Below, piece by piece: positions 25,759-37,000 of a stretch of DNA of 64,000 nucleotides. The notes under the pieces were generated by a model. The model saw only the letters and a program-made list of their open reading frames with translations. It had not been told where the DNA came from and ran no database searches. The translations under genes were made by a program, and so were the position numbers. Source of the stretch: Climacteris rufus (lineage: Eukaryota; Chordata; Aves; Passeriformes; Climacteridae). Location: positions 139,114 through 203,113 of the forward strand of contig VZRZ01007774.1 in the NCBI GenBank assembly GCA_013398175.1. Reading direction: 5' to 3'. How positions within the stretch are numbered: position 1 is the first letter of the stretch; each line of letters opens with the position of its first letter.

Positions 25759-28357
25759 TCATGGAATCATGAATCATGACTTTGAATTGACCACCCAAGA
25801 GCAGCATCTCGAGTTGTAGGACTGTGCCTTCACTGTTGCTCGGCGCCCATGTGTGACATCACTGACACTGATGTTGGTGACAGCATTGCCTGTCCCAGTG
25901 CTGCTGGGATGTGCTACTCAGGAGGATGGCAAAAGAAGATTTTGGAACCAGATGAATACCAACAGGGGGTTGGGAGAGAGCAGGAAGATGAGCTTTGGCC
26001 TCTGTCATGTCTCTGAGGTCTGGGGTGTTGATCTAGGCAAGGTTCAGCACAGGACTCGGCCACAGGATGAGACTCAAGAGCCCCATGCTGCTGCGTTCCC
26101 TCTGCTCTGGAGCAGAGCTGGCAGCAAAGCAGGAGGGGAGAGTGATTCCTGAGCATCCAGTGGGCATCCCGACAGGGAGAAGTTTCCACCAGCATTTATT
26201 TAACCTGCTGAGAGTCACTTGGTGAGTGACAGGACAGCAGTGACAGTGTTCATCGCACATTTAATCTGGGCAGAGAGCACAGCTGCACTGGCAGAACCAG
26301 GAGAGCAAATTAAAGAGCAGGAGACATTTATAATTGTAATGGAAAGTGAGAGTGATCGATCACCCCGAGTGAGACTCCTCTCCCTCCACATGCCAACAGG
26401 GCAGAATGGGCCACCCCAGGAGGGATGGGGGGATGTAACACCTGTACCCCAGTTGTGCCTGGCTTTGCCTGAAGGCATCAGCACAATTGGCTCCCAGGAG
26501 CCAGGACTATGGTGATCCCGTGGAGAGGGGTGTCCTCCTGCAGGGATGGTACCACAGAAGGGCGTGAGGGGTTCCTCCACCGGGGAGCACAGCCCCGTAA
26601 AAAAAGGTTCCTGGTGCCATGCAGCCAAGTGTGATTTGCAGATTGGCAAAATCTTGGAGCCTTTGGAGCAGGAATGTTCACACACACCATCTCCAACCCT
26701 GCACCAGCAATGCACCAACACTGCCTGGGACGGGAGCAGAGTTGTGTCTACCCCTGTGCCAGCTCTTGTTTTGGGTCTCAGTGCCACCCAATACCGGTGT
26801 GCTCTGTCCTGTCAGTGGTACAGATCCGCTCTGGTTCTCCTAGAGTGTGTGGGGCCATGTCCTCCCACGCCACTGCCAATCACCTGCCAGCCACAGCCCA
26901 TGGATTTCAAATCGGTATAAATGTTGAAAAAAAATCTATCAGCACAGAAAAAAATCTCAGTTCACGTGTGAGAGTAAATGACATTAAGGATTAAATAAAG
27001 AATAAATGGAAATGTTGCTGTGAGCTGCCACATGCCTGAAGCCTCTGCTTCAGAAGAACAGAGTGAGTAATTCTGAGTACACAGCAGGATCCACCCATGG
27101 AGCCTCTGCATGAATGACCCTTTATTAGGATCATTCAACAATCCCAGGTATTGACAGCATCAAAGTAGTGTTTCCTTCCTAACACAAACCTGTGCTGTGT
27201 CAATCGGAGGAACTGTGTCCTCTGCTCTGCAGACAGAATTTCGCCTGTGGGTTTTGTCCAATAATTACTATTTTACAGCAATTTATTTAAGCACTCACTC
27301 TCCATGGCCAGCACATCCAGTAATGACCTCTGTTATTCAAAGAATGAATAACAAAGGGCGGGGGGGGAAAATAGAGTCAAGTTTTGTGAAGTTCTTAATT
27401 AGTATTTGCTTACTAAGAGAGATCACCTGGATAGTGGAATTTTCCGAGTCACAGCTTGAGGTCATACAGGATGATTTTCATTTTTAAGGGCAACCTGAGA
27501 CCTCCTACTTAAAGGACATGAGAGAAGCTCCTTCTGTCCCTGTAGAAACACCATCAGCATCCTGTTCTGTTGGGAGCAGGATTAGGCGGTTGCCGTGGGA
27601 TTGTCTGGCAGGTACCAAGTCCCCCAGCTTAGGGGCTGTTAACAGACTTGGGAAAGGAGGAGATTGCTTTCCCTTCCCGGAAAGACAGACCACAACATGG
27701 AGAGGAGTTGAGAGCATCACCTTTGCCTTATACCCTGGGTACAGAGCGTGGTGCTCTGCTGTGCCTTTGCACAGAGGCTGGTGACATGGGTTTCTGATGC
27801 CACAGAGTCCTGTCCCACCTTCAGCCTGCAAGATCCTATAGGGACCAGCCATGGGCAGCACTGCAAAGTTTGTCTCCAGTATTGGGGCATTTCACACATG
27901 AGCATGAAGGAATGGCCTCTCCCATAGGAGGAAACCCCCAAGAGACCAACCACGGACCCCCTTGCACCCCTGTTTGTGTCATCGTGCAGCACCAGGCTCA
28001 GGGGTGGCCCAGGGGCTCACAACAAAGCAAGTACAGCATGTGCTGTCCCCGTGTGGAAGGAAATCTGGAAGGAGGAAACTCAAAAATACATGAAACCTGT
28101 AAAATCCACATCACTTCCTCGCTGAAGTGCAGACTTTCATCCTGACATTCCCTCCTCAGGCGGGACGTGGTGCCAGGTGCATATACACTCACCTGGGACA
28201 TCAGAGGGTTCGGCATCTTGGGTTGCAAGAGCTGAGGTTTATAGGAATGAAAACCAATTCAGTGCACAACAGTGACTCAGCAGGTGCAATAATGTCATTG
28301 CAAAAAAAAAAAAAAAAGATGTTAATTGCTTATCTGCTCTCAAAATTCTTCCCTTGT
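25759..28357. other. 5' flank, no gene seen
   Basis: No gene is supported. 26352-26363 is a perfect 12-base palindrome GTGATCGATCAC. 27240-27480 is an AT-rich island (ATAATTACTATTTTACAGCA, TTCTTAATTAGTATTTGC) that may be conserved. 28302-28317 is an A-run just upstream of a CR1 tail. Confidence 0.5.
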
Positions 28358-28532
28358 GGGTGGGGAAGCCCTGGCACAGGTTGGCCAGAGAAGCTGTGGT
28401 TGCCCCATCCCTGGAAGTGTCCAAGGGCAGATTGGACAGGGCTGGGAGCAACCTGGGAGGGTGGAAAGTGGGGGTGGAATGAGACGAGCTTTAATGTTCC
28501 TTCCAACCCAAAACATTCCATGATTCTATGAA
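28358..28532 (+). mobile_element. CR1 LINE 3' tail
   Basis: GAAGCCCTGGCACAGGTTGG, CCAGAGAAGCTGTGGTTGCC, CCATCCCTGGAAGTGTCCAA and TTCCATGATTCTATGA: a complete sense 3' end of about 175 bases. Confidence 0.95.
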
Positions 28533-28979
28533 CATTCATCCTGTTACTGCAGCCTCTGCTCTACCTGGCAGCAGCTCACATACCTGGACCCAAAATGTCA
28601 CCAGGGTTTGTAGGAGTTTCACGCCAGAGACTTTGTGTTTGTTCCTGGAAAATGGCTTTAAACTGTGATTAAAAATAGACTAATGGAGCACAGATGGGAT
28701 GACATGGATTCTGTGATGGAAAATGTGTCAGTCTCTTCAAAACATCCCTGGTACTGCTCCTGCTCCCAGCAGGAGGTGTGGATGCTTAGGGCAGCCAGAG
28801 AGCTGCAGCACTACAGACAGGTAAGAGCCAGGAGAAGGATGCCTGTATGGAAAAAATTACTTGGACAGAAAACTAAGGGACTCAATATTCAATTTTTCAT
28901 GAACACTTCCACCATGGATCTCATCAATTGCGCATGTTAATGTTTTCCACAGCAGTGTGGAAAGGGCTAAGACCCGGAG

Positions 28980-29020
28980 AGTGCAGCCCAGTTCACAGAT
29001 GACACGAAGTTAATTGAACA
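28980..29020 (+). mobile_element. possible CR1 reverse-transcriptase relic
   Basis: CAGTTCACAGATGACACGAA then GTTA translates as QFTDDTKL, close to the FADDTKL motif of CR1 ORF2. The flanks are too eroded to extend it. Confidence 0.3.
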
Positions 29021-31995
29021 CAGAAAACCCATTGCACCTTTGAGCAGCTGAGCCAGGGAGCTGAGGAGGAGTTTGCAGCTGAACGTTCACTTCGATGAAC
29101 AAGTTATTCAGCACCTGCATTTCAGGAGCACAAAGCCCAGCCCCCGGAGCACACGGTGGGGGCTGCTGGGGTGGGAGGGAGTGAATTTGGAGGGAAAATG
29201 AGCTGCTTTAACCATCAGGACCATGTGTGAGCCATGAACAGAGGATGTTGTAGCCCATTTTGGTAGTCAATTTGGCTGAGTCAATTAATTTTTATCAGGA
29301 GGACAGGGACTGGAAGGTGGTGGGAGCTGTATCCATTGGTCTGAGAGGGGATGTTTCACACTCCTTGGATGAAGTTCTGGACAACTTGTGTGTAGCTTGG
29401 GAAATAAAGGCAATTTTGTGGGAGCAGCTGATCCCAGGTGCTGTTCCCTGTCCTGGGCCACGGGACTGTGTCCGAGCAGACCCACGGCCCCAGCAGCCTG
29501 CATGTCCCTAATGGGATCTGCTTGGCACCATTGTGTGGGATGGCTGGAGGAGGCACAGGGACAGCAGGAAGGCTGCAGGAACTGCTGGGCTTTGGAGCAG
29601 GCATGGGAGAGGGACCACAAGGGGTGTCTTGGGAGGCTCAGGCACACAGGCTCCAAGGCAGTGGGCTCCGAGGCCACAGTGAAGGTGTAGTGGCCATGCA
29701 GCGTGGGCTGGAGGAGCTTGCCCACAGCTCAGGCACGTGGAGCAGCCTCAGCTGCTGCCCCACGGAATCTCTGCCCATCACAAAGACTGGGAGGGCAAAT
29801 CAGTGGGGGGTGGGGAGGCAAACGGGGGCAGCACCTGGTCCCGAGCATGTGGCTGTGGTGGGGACCCCACATGGTGCCCACTGGGGTCCGGTGCTGTCTC
29901 CTCACTGGGGAAGGGATTTGACTCGCAGATCCCAGCAAAATCACTCCAACCTTTCCCTTATTTTTTTCTAACCGAGGACTGCTCAGAAGCGTCCACAGTG
30001 CAAATCTTGGCAGAGAGCACCCTCCAGTGGGCACTGGGAGGCCAGTGGGATCCCCACGCTGGGCACGGGGGATTCAGCATCCGGGCAGCAAGAGAGAGCC
30101 CCGGCTGAAGGGTCCTGGGGCAGCTGGAGCAGCTCCCATCAGAAGCTGTCTGTGAGGAGCCACGCTTGGCACACCTCCATGTCCGTGGGCTCCAGCCGAG
30201 TGTTGCCCTGGAGCTGGAGGTCTTGGAGCAGTAAGAAGCAGTTCTGCAAAAGCAGAGTTTGCCTGTTGGACACTGAACCCCTCGGGGTTGATCCAGCAAG
30301 TGATGATGCTCTGGATTTACCACCATCCAGGGATGCAATATGGGACAGGCAGTTGTGTGGAGAGCTGATGATCCTCGCTCAATCACCAGATGTTCCGTGG
30401 TAAGACTCAAGGCAGAGGCAGTGGGAGTCATCAGGACAAACTGGGGAGAAGGTCTGCCTGTTGACCCCCTCCAGGATCTGGGCACCACCATCCCCTGACC
30501 CTCTCCACCAAGCGAGGCTCAACCAAAGTCCCACAAACCCCACCTGAGGTAACTCCTCTGGGAACACCGTGTCCCCTTCCTCGGAGGGGATGCTCTCTGC
30601 AGATGGAGAGGAGCCAGAGCAGGGAAAGCAAGCCTGTAACATCTGGTTGCAATCAGTGTTTGCAGAACTGGCTACGCTCCTGCCCGGCCAGTGGCCAAGA
30701 GAGTTGTTTCCCACGGGATGCCGAGCCCGTCGCTCCCCGCGCCAGGGGTTCGCACATCTGTTACAAGCTGCACCTCAGAGCAGCCCCTGGATCCTGGCTC
30801 TGCCCACACCAGTCCTGCAGAGAACCAAAACACTGCTCTGGCACTGCTTCACAGGATCCCTCCCCGGGACCTGTCCACAGCTCCAGAGCCATCACGGGGC
30901 TGTGGCTCCTCATTTCCAGCCCTCCCACCCTGGCCAGCCCCCCTTCTGATCATCAGAATAGTGTGGTGACTTCTTGGTGCCACTTGCTTCACATGGAAAG
31001 GGTCCTTGTCATTTTTCCATACTAAATATTTCACAGAAGACTTCAAGAAATCACAATCCATTTAGGGGAAAAAAAAAAAAAAAAAAGGCAGTTTAAGTTG
31101 CTAAGCGACCAGATTTTTGTGATTTATTGAGGTTGTTGCACTATGTGATTATTTTATGAATCCCTTGGCTCCTGGAGTCCAGATCTCAACTCACACTCGA
31201 TAGCAAGGTGTTCACACCTCTCCAGCTACAGAAAAGTGTTTGGAAATGAGGCTGAAGGCACACAGAAAGCAAAAGAAAAAGCCCATGTCATTTACCCAGC
31301 TTCAAATCCTCCTGTTCTCTGAGCCAGCCCCGAGACCTGGGCACCACTGTCATGACAAACCGGCATTATGAGGCAGAACAAGAGGAAACCACCTCAAAAC
31401 CAGACAAAAAATTGGATAAATTCCCATTTTGGCAGGGTTGCCTGTCCTCGCCCTGACCAGCAGGACAATGCCCAAGTGGATATTGCAGCTCCTTGGAAGG
31501 ACAGTTTAAACCCATATTAAAACCCGTATTATTGTATTTTGAAACACACAGATCTGTGTTGAAAAAGCCACAGAAACAGGCCCATTGTCCATGTGTTCCT
31601 TCTCGGTTGGCAGCAGGAGAGGTCAGTGCTGGGAAGGGCGGGCGGGCTGGGAATGGGAGGGAGCAGAGCCCTGATGGGCTCCAGATGCTCTCCTTACCCG
31701 GGTGATGATTCATGATCAAGGCTGGCCAAGCCCAGAGAATCGGGCTGACTTCACCCTCTTCACCTCCCAGCGGGGTGTGACCCCATGCCTCAGTTCCCCC
31801 ATCTGTACTGGGAACAGAGCCCAGACACCAGTGCGCCTCAGCTCCTTCTGCTGCCTGGATTTCATCTGGGGAGGTGGCGAGCACCACAGTCCCATCAGCT
31901 GAGGGAATGACAACATGGGAAAGCTCCAAGAGGAACTTGAGGAGATGATGTTCAGCTCTCTGCACAGATAGGAGTTCAGGGCACCTCGTGAGGCG
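29021..31995. other. 5' flank, no gene seen
   Basis: No exon is supported. 31064-31086 is a long A-run. 31097-31109 (GTTGCTAAGCGAC) is a near-palindromic X-box-like site. The 277-codon minus-strand frame at 31366-32199 is carried through the (GGGAAAA)n array and is not a gene. Confidence 0.5.
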
Positions 31996-32093
31996 GAAAG
32001 GGAAAAGGGAAAAGGGAAAAGGGAAAAGGGAAAAGGGAAAAGGGAAAAGGGAAAAGGGAAAAGGGGGAAGGGAATAGGGGATAGGGGAAAGGA
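31996..32093 (+). repeat. (GGGAAAA)n array, G-quadruplex-capable
   Basis: About ten 7-base units of GGGAAAA, then degenerate GGGGGAAGGGAATAGGGGATAG (split here for reading). At least ten G3 runs spaced by four A fit the G3N1-7 quadruplex pattern. It lies about 1 kb upstream of the gap that hides exon 1. Confidence 0.95.
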
Positions 32094-33060
32094 TAGCTCT
32101 CAGTGGTAGCAGCCACATGGAGCTGGGTTTGGATGTACAAACATTTGCACGAACCCAAGCAGAGCAGGAATAGTTCAGGAGTTCATCAAGGTTCACCATG
32201 CAGGGAGAAATGGTACCAGAGGAAACTTCCAGTAGGAATTCCAGTCCTGCTCAGTCACAGGCAACCGGGGCTGCTGGGGATGGGATGCTGGGCCATCTGG
32301 ATTGGGGGTTACACCCACCACAGCCGCTCTTCTCTCAGCTTTTGCTGCTGTCCTCAGTGCTGCCGGAACCCTCTGCATGCAGTCTGCGTCCCGACGGGGT
32401 TGGGAAGCGAGGACATCCCCACTGCATCCTGGTGCCGCCCCGGGGACACACAGATATTGGCTTTAGTGAGCGCTGGGGCATGGGGGACGGGGAGGGAGCA
32501 GCTGCTGGAGCAAGAAGGTGCACGGGGAGTGCAGGAAAAACGCGGGATCAACGCCTGTCCTGTGCGGCTGCTGGGCGCTGCACGCCTCGGGCGACACTGA
32601 AGCCCTGAAGTCCTGGGAGGCCGGGGCAGGTCTCGGGGAGGCCCCGCAGCCGTCCGGTCCCAGCGCGGGAGGGATGGCTGCAGCTCTTGAGAGCGCTGGG
32701 TGGGCCCGTACCCCCGGGAACGGGAAGGCGGCGGGGAATAGCTGGCACCGGAGGGTACCCGTGCCCTCGGGAAAGGCACAGCGAGGGAAGAGCCCGTATT
32801 GGCAGGGATGCCCGTGCCCGTTGGAATGGCACTGGGAGAGAAGGGCCGGCACCGAGGATGCCCGTGCACCAACGCGGGCAGCGCTAGCTCCGGGGCTCCG
32901 GCCGGCAGCCAGTCCGCAGCTCTCCCGCCGGGCCCGCTGCCGCCCTCCCGGTGCCGGGGCGAGCCGCCGTGCCCCACCGCCGGCCGAGCACCCCGAGCGG
33001 GGACGCCCCTCCCTCCCTTTCCTCCTCCTCCTCCTCCTCCCACCGACCGGCTCCGAGCCC

Positions 33061-33952
33061 NNNNNNNNNNNNNNNNNNNNNNNNNNNNNNNNNNNNNNNN
33101 NNNNNNNNNNNNNNNNNNNNNNNNNNNNNNNNNNNNNNNNNNNNNNNNNNNNNNNNNNNNNNNNNNNNNNNNNNNNNNNNNNNNNNNNNNNNNNNNNNNN
33201 NNNNNNNNNNNNNNNNNNNNNNNNNNNNNNNNNNNNNNNNNNNNNNNNNNNNNNNNNNNNNNNNNNNNNNNNNNNNNNNNNNNNNNNNNNNNNNNNNNNN
33301 NNNNNNNNNNNNNNNNNNNNNNNNNNNNNNNNNNNNNNNNNNNNNNNNNNNNNNNNNNNNNNNNNNNNNNNNNNNNNNNNNNNNNNNNNNNNNNNNNNNN
33401 NNNNNNNNNNNNNNNNNNNNNNNNNNNNNNNNNNNNNNNNNNNNNNNNNNNNNNNNNNNNNNNNNNNNNNNNNNNNNNNNNNNNNNNNNNNNNNNNNNNN
33501 NNNNNNNNNNNNNNNNNNNNNNNNNNNNNNNNNNNNNNNNNNNNNNNNNNNNNNNNNNNNNNNNNNNNNNNNNNNNNNNNNNNNNNNNNNNNNNNNNNNN
33601 NNNNNNNNNNNNNNNNNNNNNNNNNNNNNNNNNNNNNNNNNNNNNNNNNNNNNNNNNNNNNNNNNNNNNNNNNNNNNNNNNNNNNNNNNNNNNNNNNNNN
33701 NNNNNNNNNNNNNNNNNNNNNNNNNNNNNNNNNNNNNNNNNNNNNNNNNNNNNNNNNNNNNNNNNNNNNNNNNNNNNNNNNNNNNNNNNNNNNNNNNNNN
33801 NNNNNNNNNNNNNNNNNNNNNNNNNNNNNNNNNNNNNNNNNNNNNNNNNNNNNNNNNNNNNNNNNNNNNNNNNNNNNNNNNNNNNNNNNNNNNNNNNNNN
33901 NNNNNNNNNNNNNNNNNNNNNNNNNNNNNNNNNNNNNNNNNNNNNNNNNNNN
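33061..33952. other. assembly gap of 892 N
   Basis: A run of undetermined bases flanked on both sides by very GC-rich sequence, a usual cause of short-read dropout in bird genomes. It removes the start codon and most of exon 1 of NHSL2. Open frames that seem to run through it are artefacts. Confidence 1.
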
Positions 33953-34025
33953 GCCCGCCTGCACCGCCGCGCCGCCCGCCTGCAGTCGCTGCTGCGGGGC
34001 CGCCCGCTCCGCGCCGCCCTCACAG
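33953..34025 (+). CDS. NHSL2: NHSL2 exon 1, 3' end (rest in assembly gap)
   Basis: The first bases after the gap read ARLHRRAARLQSLLRGRPLR then AALT plus one G, followed by the donor GTAAGG. The pattern of HRR, then LQ and basic/leucine residues resembles the end of the WAVE-homology domain of NHS (THRRVWALQGKL) and the matching YRRTVRLRRRL stretch of NHSL2. One leftover base (G) joins the CC that opens exon 2 to make an alanine codon, so the phase fits. The initiator methionine and the first part of the domain are hidden in the run of N. The surroundings are extremely GC-rich. Confidence 0.75.
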
Positions 34026-37000
34026 GTAAGGGACACCCACCGTGCCCCATCCCGGGCTGTGCCACCGCCGGGGCCGCTTCCCGCTCCGGGGGGTCCTGCT
34101 GCCTGCCCTTGTGCCAGAGGAGTACGCTGCTGCTCCTCCGACGTCCTCACCCCCTGTCCCCTCCCCGGGCAGGTGACCCACGCCAGCTCCTACCGTCGGG
34201 GCCCATCATCCGTGCTCCATCAGCAGGGAGGTCTGGGGCAGCAGGGTAGGAGTGGCAATGCCCCCACCAAAGCCCATGGGTGCCAGTGTCCCGGGGACCG
34301 TGCCAGGCTGGGGCACTGGGTTGAGGTGTCATTGATCGGGATTCTGGTGGCCAGGGCACTGTGCTGAGCTGGGGCGCCGGGGTGAGGCTGGGACACCCAT
34401 GCACCCTTTCTCTCTGCCCAGCCTTTATTTCTCTGCTCACAGTGGACATTTTCCATGCTGCCAGCCAAGTGCATCTCACGCTGTGTCCGCAATTACTGGC
34501 GGCTGTTCTGGGAAAGCGGGGACACCAGGCTGTCAGAGCTGGTCCTCGCCAGCCCTGCGCTGCCCCTGCCTCGGATGCTTCACCCCATCCTGGGGCAGGG
34601 GACCAAAGGGGGCTGTCCCATCCAGCATGGGGCAGTTTTCACTCAGTGTGTTGTGTATCTGGGGAAAATGCTGGGTTGTCACCCAGGCATCTTGTCAAAT
34701 CATTCCCTCTCCTGGCAGCCAGAGGGGTTTGGGTTCCCTTGGACTGCTTCCACTTCCCATTCCAAGCATTTTGGTCTGGCACAGGCTGCTGTGCTGGGTC
34801 AGGAACAGGCAGCCCGCCGTTTCGGAGGAGCTTGAAATAAGCTCGTTTCGGAGTTGTTTACAGAAGTTTATTTTAAAGGCTTTGCGGGGCGGCGAGGCCA
34901 GTGCTGCTCCAGCACGTTCCCCTGAAGCACTGCGCGTTTCCCAGGCCCTCGGCAGAGCGTGTGCTTTCGGCAAATCCCCTCGCAAGAGCTCCCTTGCTGC
35001 TCCGTCTGCCTGGAGCCATGGGAAATGACTGCCAGATCCTCACAGCTTGCATCCCGGATGGCGGGAGGGAGCAGAGCACTCAGCCTCAGCCTGGGAGCTG
35101 CCCTGCTCCTGCGAATGCTGTGGATCAGTCATCAGGGTGAGAAGCAGCTCCCACTGTCCTGTGCATCAGCCAGGACAAACGAGGGGACAGCGAGGTTTCA
35201 CAGTCACCCAAGCTGACCCGTGCACAGTACCAGCGTGTGCCAAACCTGGCAGCATCGTCACTGTATGTGCTGGACCAGTGTCTGCTGGAGGAGGAGCTGA
35301 TCGTGCCGGTAACCAGATGGTCCTTCACTGCCCGTGTCTGGCCAGCAGGTTGGGACTGCTCCACATGGCCACAGGAGCAGAGTGTGTGTGCCACCGTGGT
35401 GGCAGGAGGACAGTGTGGGGGGACAGTGGAGTACGGCATAGGCGAGATGGTGTAGGGGACGGTGGAGTGATGGCGTGGTGGGGATGGTGGGGGGACGGCT
35501 GCAGCTGCTGCTGCGGACAGGTGGGGTGTGTGGCCCCACATTGTGTGTTCAGCTAATTCCATGCACCTGGAGTTTCCTCTGGAACAACACCACAGGTAGC
35601 TGCAGGTGTGTGCGTAAAGCAGCAGCAAATTGTCCTCCGGTGCTGCTCATTAGAGCCATGAATATGCATGTATGTAAATGTGCCCGGCTGGCTCAGAGCC
35701 GGGTCAGAGGTGTGTAGTGATAAAAATGCTATGATTTATTTTATGGCAAGAGTTGGGGCAGTGTGAACAGAGCCAAGCCCACCACGACTCCCCATCATCC
35801 CTGCTCAGTGGCACAGAGGTTTGGGAGGTTCATTTTCCCCTGCACCCTTAGGGGAGCACAGCCCACCCATCCTCCTGCCTGCTCCACATCCATCTGCCAC
35901 CACTGTTCCAAAGCCAGTGGCATGCTGGAGTGTGTGACTGAACTTACTTAGGTAAAGAACAAAATTCTGACTGGTATTTCAATGGCAGTTTGTTTTGCTA
36001 AGTGCTCCAGCATCAGCCTGTGGTGGGGAATTGGATCATGTCTTGAGGGGACAGGAGCTCCTTATGAGCAGCTGCCCAAGGCTGTGGGAGAACACTTCCC
36101 ACTGAGCTGCAGCACAGCAGGGACCCAGGAGTGAGGAGCAAATGCTTAACAACACCCTGCGCTGGGTTTGGGATTTATTTTCTGCTCATTTGCATTTCTT
36201 GAAGAGGAACCAATGGCAAAAATCACATTTTTCTCTTGGAAGCCCAATGCCTTGTCCTTGAGAGATGGAGGCAGAGATCACCCATCACCAGTCGTGCCCT
36301 GGTGCAGCCTCTGCTCGGCCAGCATGGGTCCAGGTGACATGCCACAGCTTGCCCAGCCAGCTTGTAAGGACAGGGATGGACCAGGCTGGAAAGCCAGAAG
36401 GTGCCATCTCTCCCAGGCAGGGCTGGAGACAACACCGGCCCAGCACCAGCTACAGCACTTCTTTGCTGCAGGCCCAGCATCTCCTTGGGCTGGATTAGTC
36501 CCATCCTCTGGCTCTTCTGATGCCACAAGGTGGGGACCAGATACTTCTTGGGAAGTGGAAACACTCCAGGCATGGCCAAAGCCCAGGCATGGGGGAGGCA
36601 GGGCAGCAGGGGTGGCTGCCCAGCACTCACAAACTGGCTCCAGCTCCCCTGGGCCTGTGGTGGTTGCCCTTCCCAAGGATGGTCCTTGTGCCTCTCCAGC
36701 TCCCAGATTTGGGCATCCTCAGCTGGGTCACGAGCCTTTGCCTAGTTTTGGTTCCTCCCAGACAGGTTTAGACAGATCCAAATGCCATGGACCCCCTCAC
36801 CCTGTGGCTGGGGAGCTTGGGACACCACTGTGCAGCAGGACATGTCCATTGGTGTTTCCAGAGGCTGTGAGCTGTGGAAGCTGCCTCATCCTCCTCATCA
36901 GGAAGGGGAGATGTGTCAGTGGAGCAGTGTTGCTTCCAGATGAAGGAATCACACAGTGAAGGGCTGGGGAAACACTTGTCCAACAAGGCAGCAGGGCTGT

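Larger units (their letters stand above)
32360..34200 (+). promoter_or_regulatory. NHSL2: CpG island: presumed main NHSL2 promoter and exon 1
   Basis: CpG density and GC rise sharply from about 32.36 kb and stay high up to and beyond the gap. The visible part just before the gap is CpG-rich with CTC/CCTCCT tracts (33011-33040). The island encloses the only visible exon-1 end. Neither a TATA box nor the transcription start can be placed, because the likely core lies in the run of N. Confidence 0.6.

Noticed and set aside
31366..32199. 277-codon minus-strand frame with repeated FPFSLFP units
   Set aside because: It is the (GGGAAAA)n array read as codons; an array of 7-base units stays open by chance.
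32354..34367. Long open frames of 393-598 codons across the first gap
   Set aside because: Most of their length is N translated as X. Only the piece 33953-34025 in one + frame can be tied to a gene.
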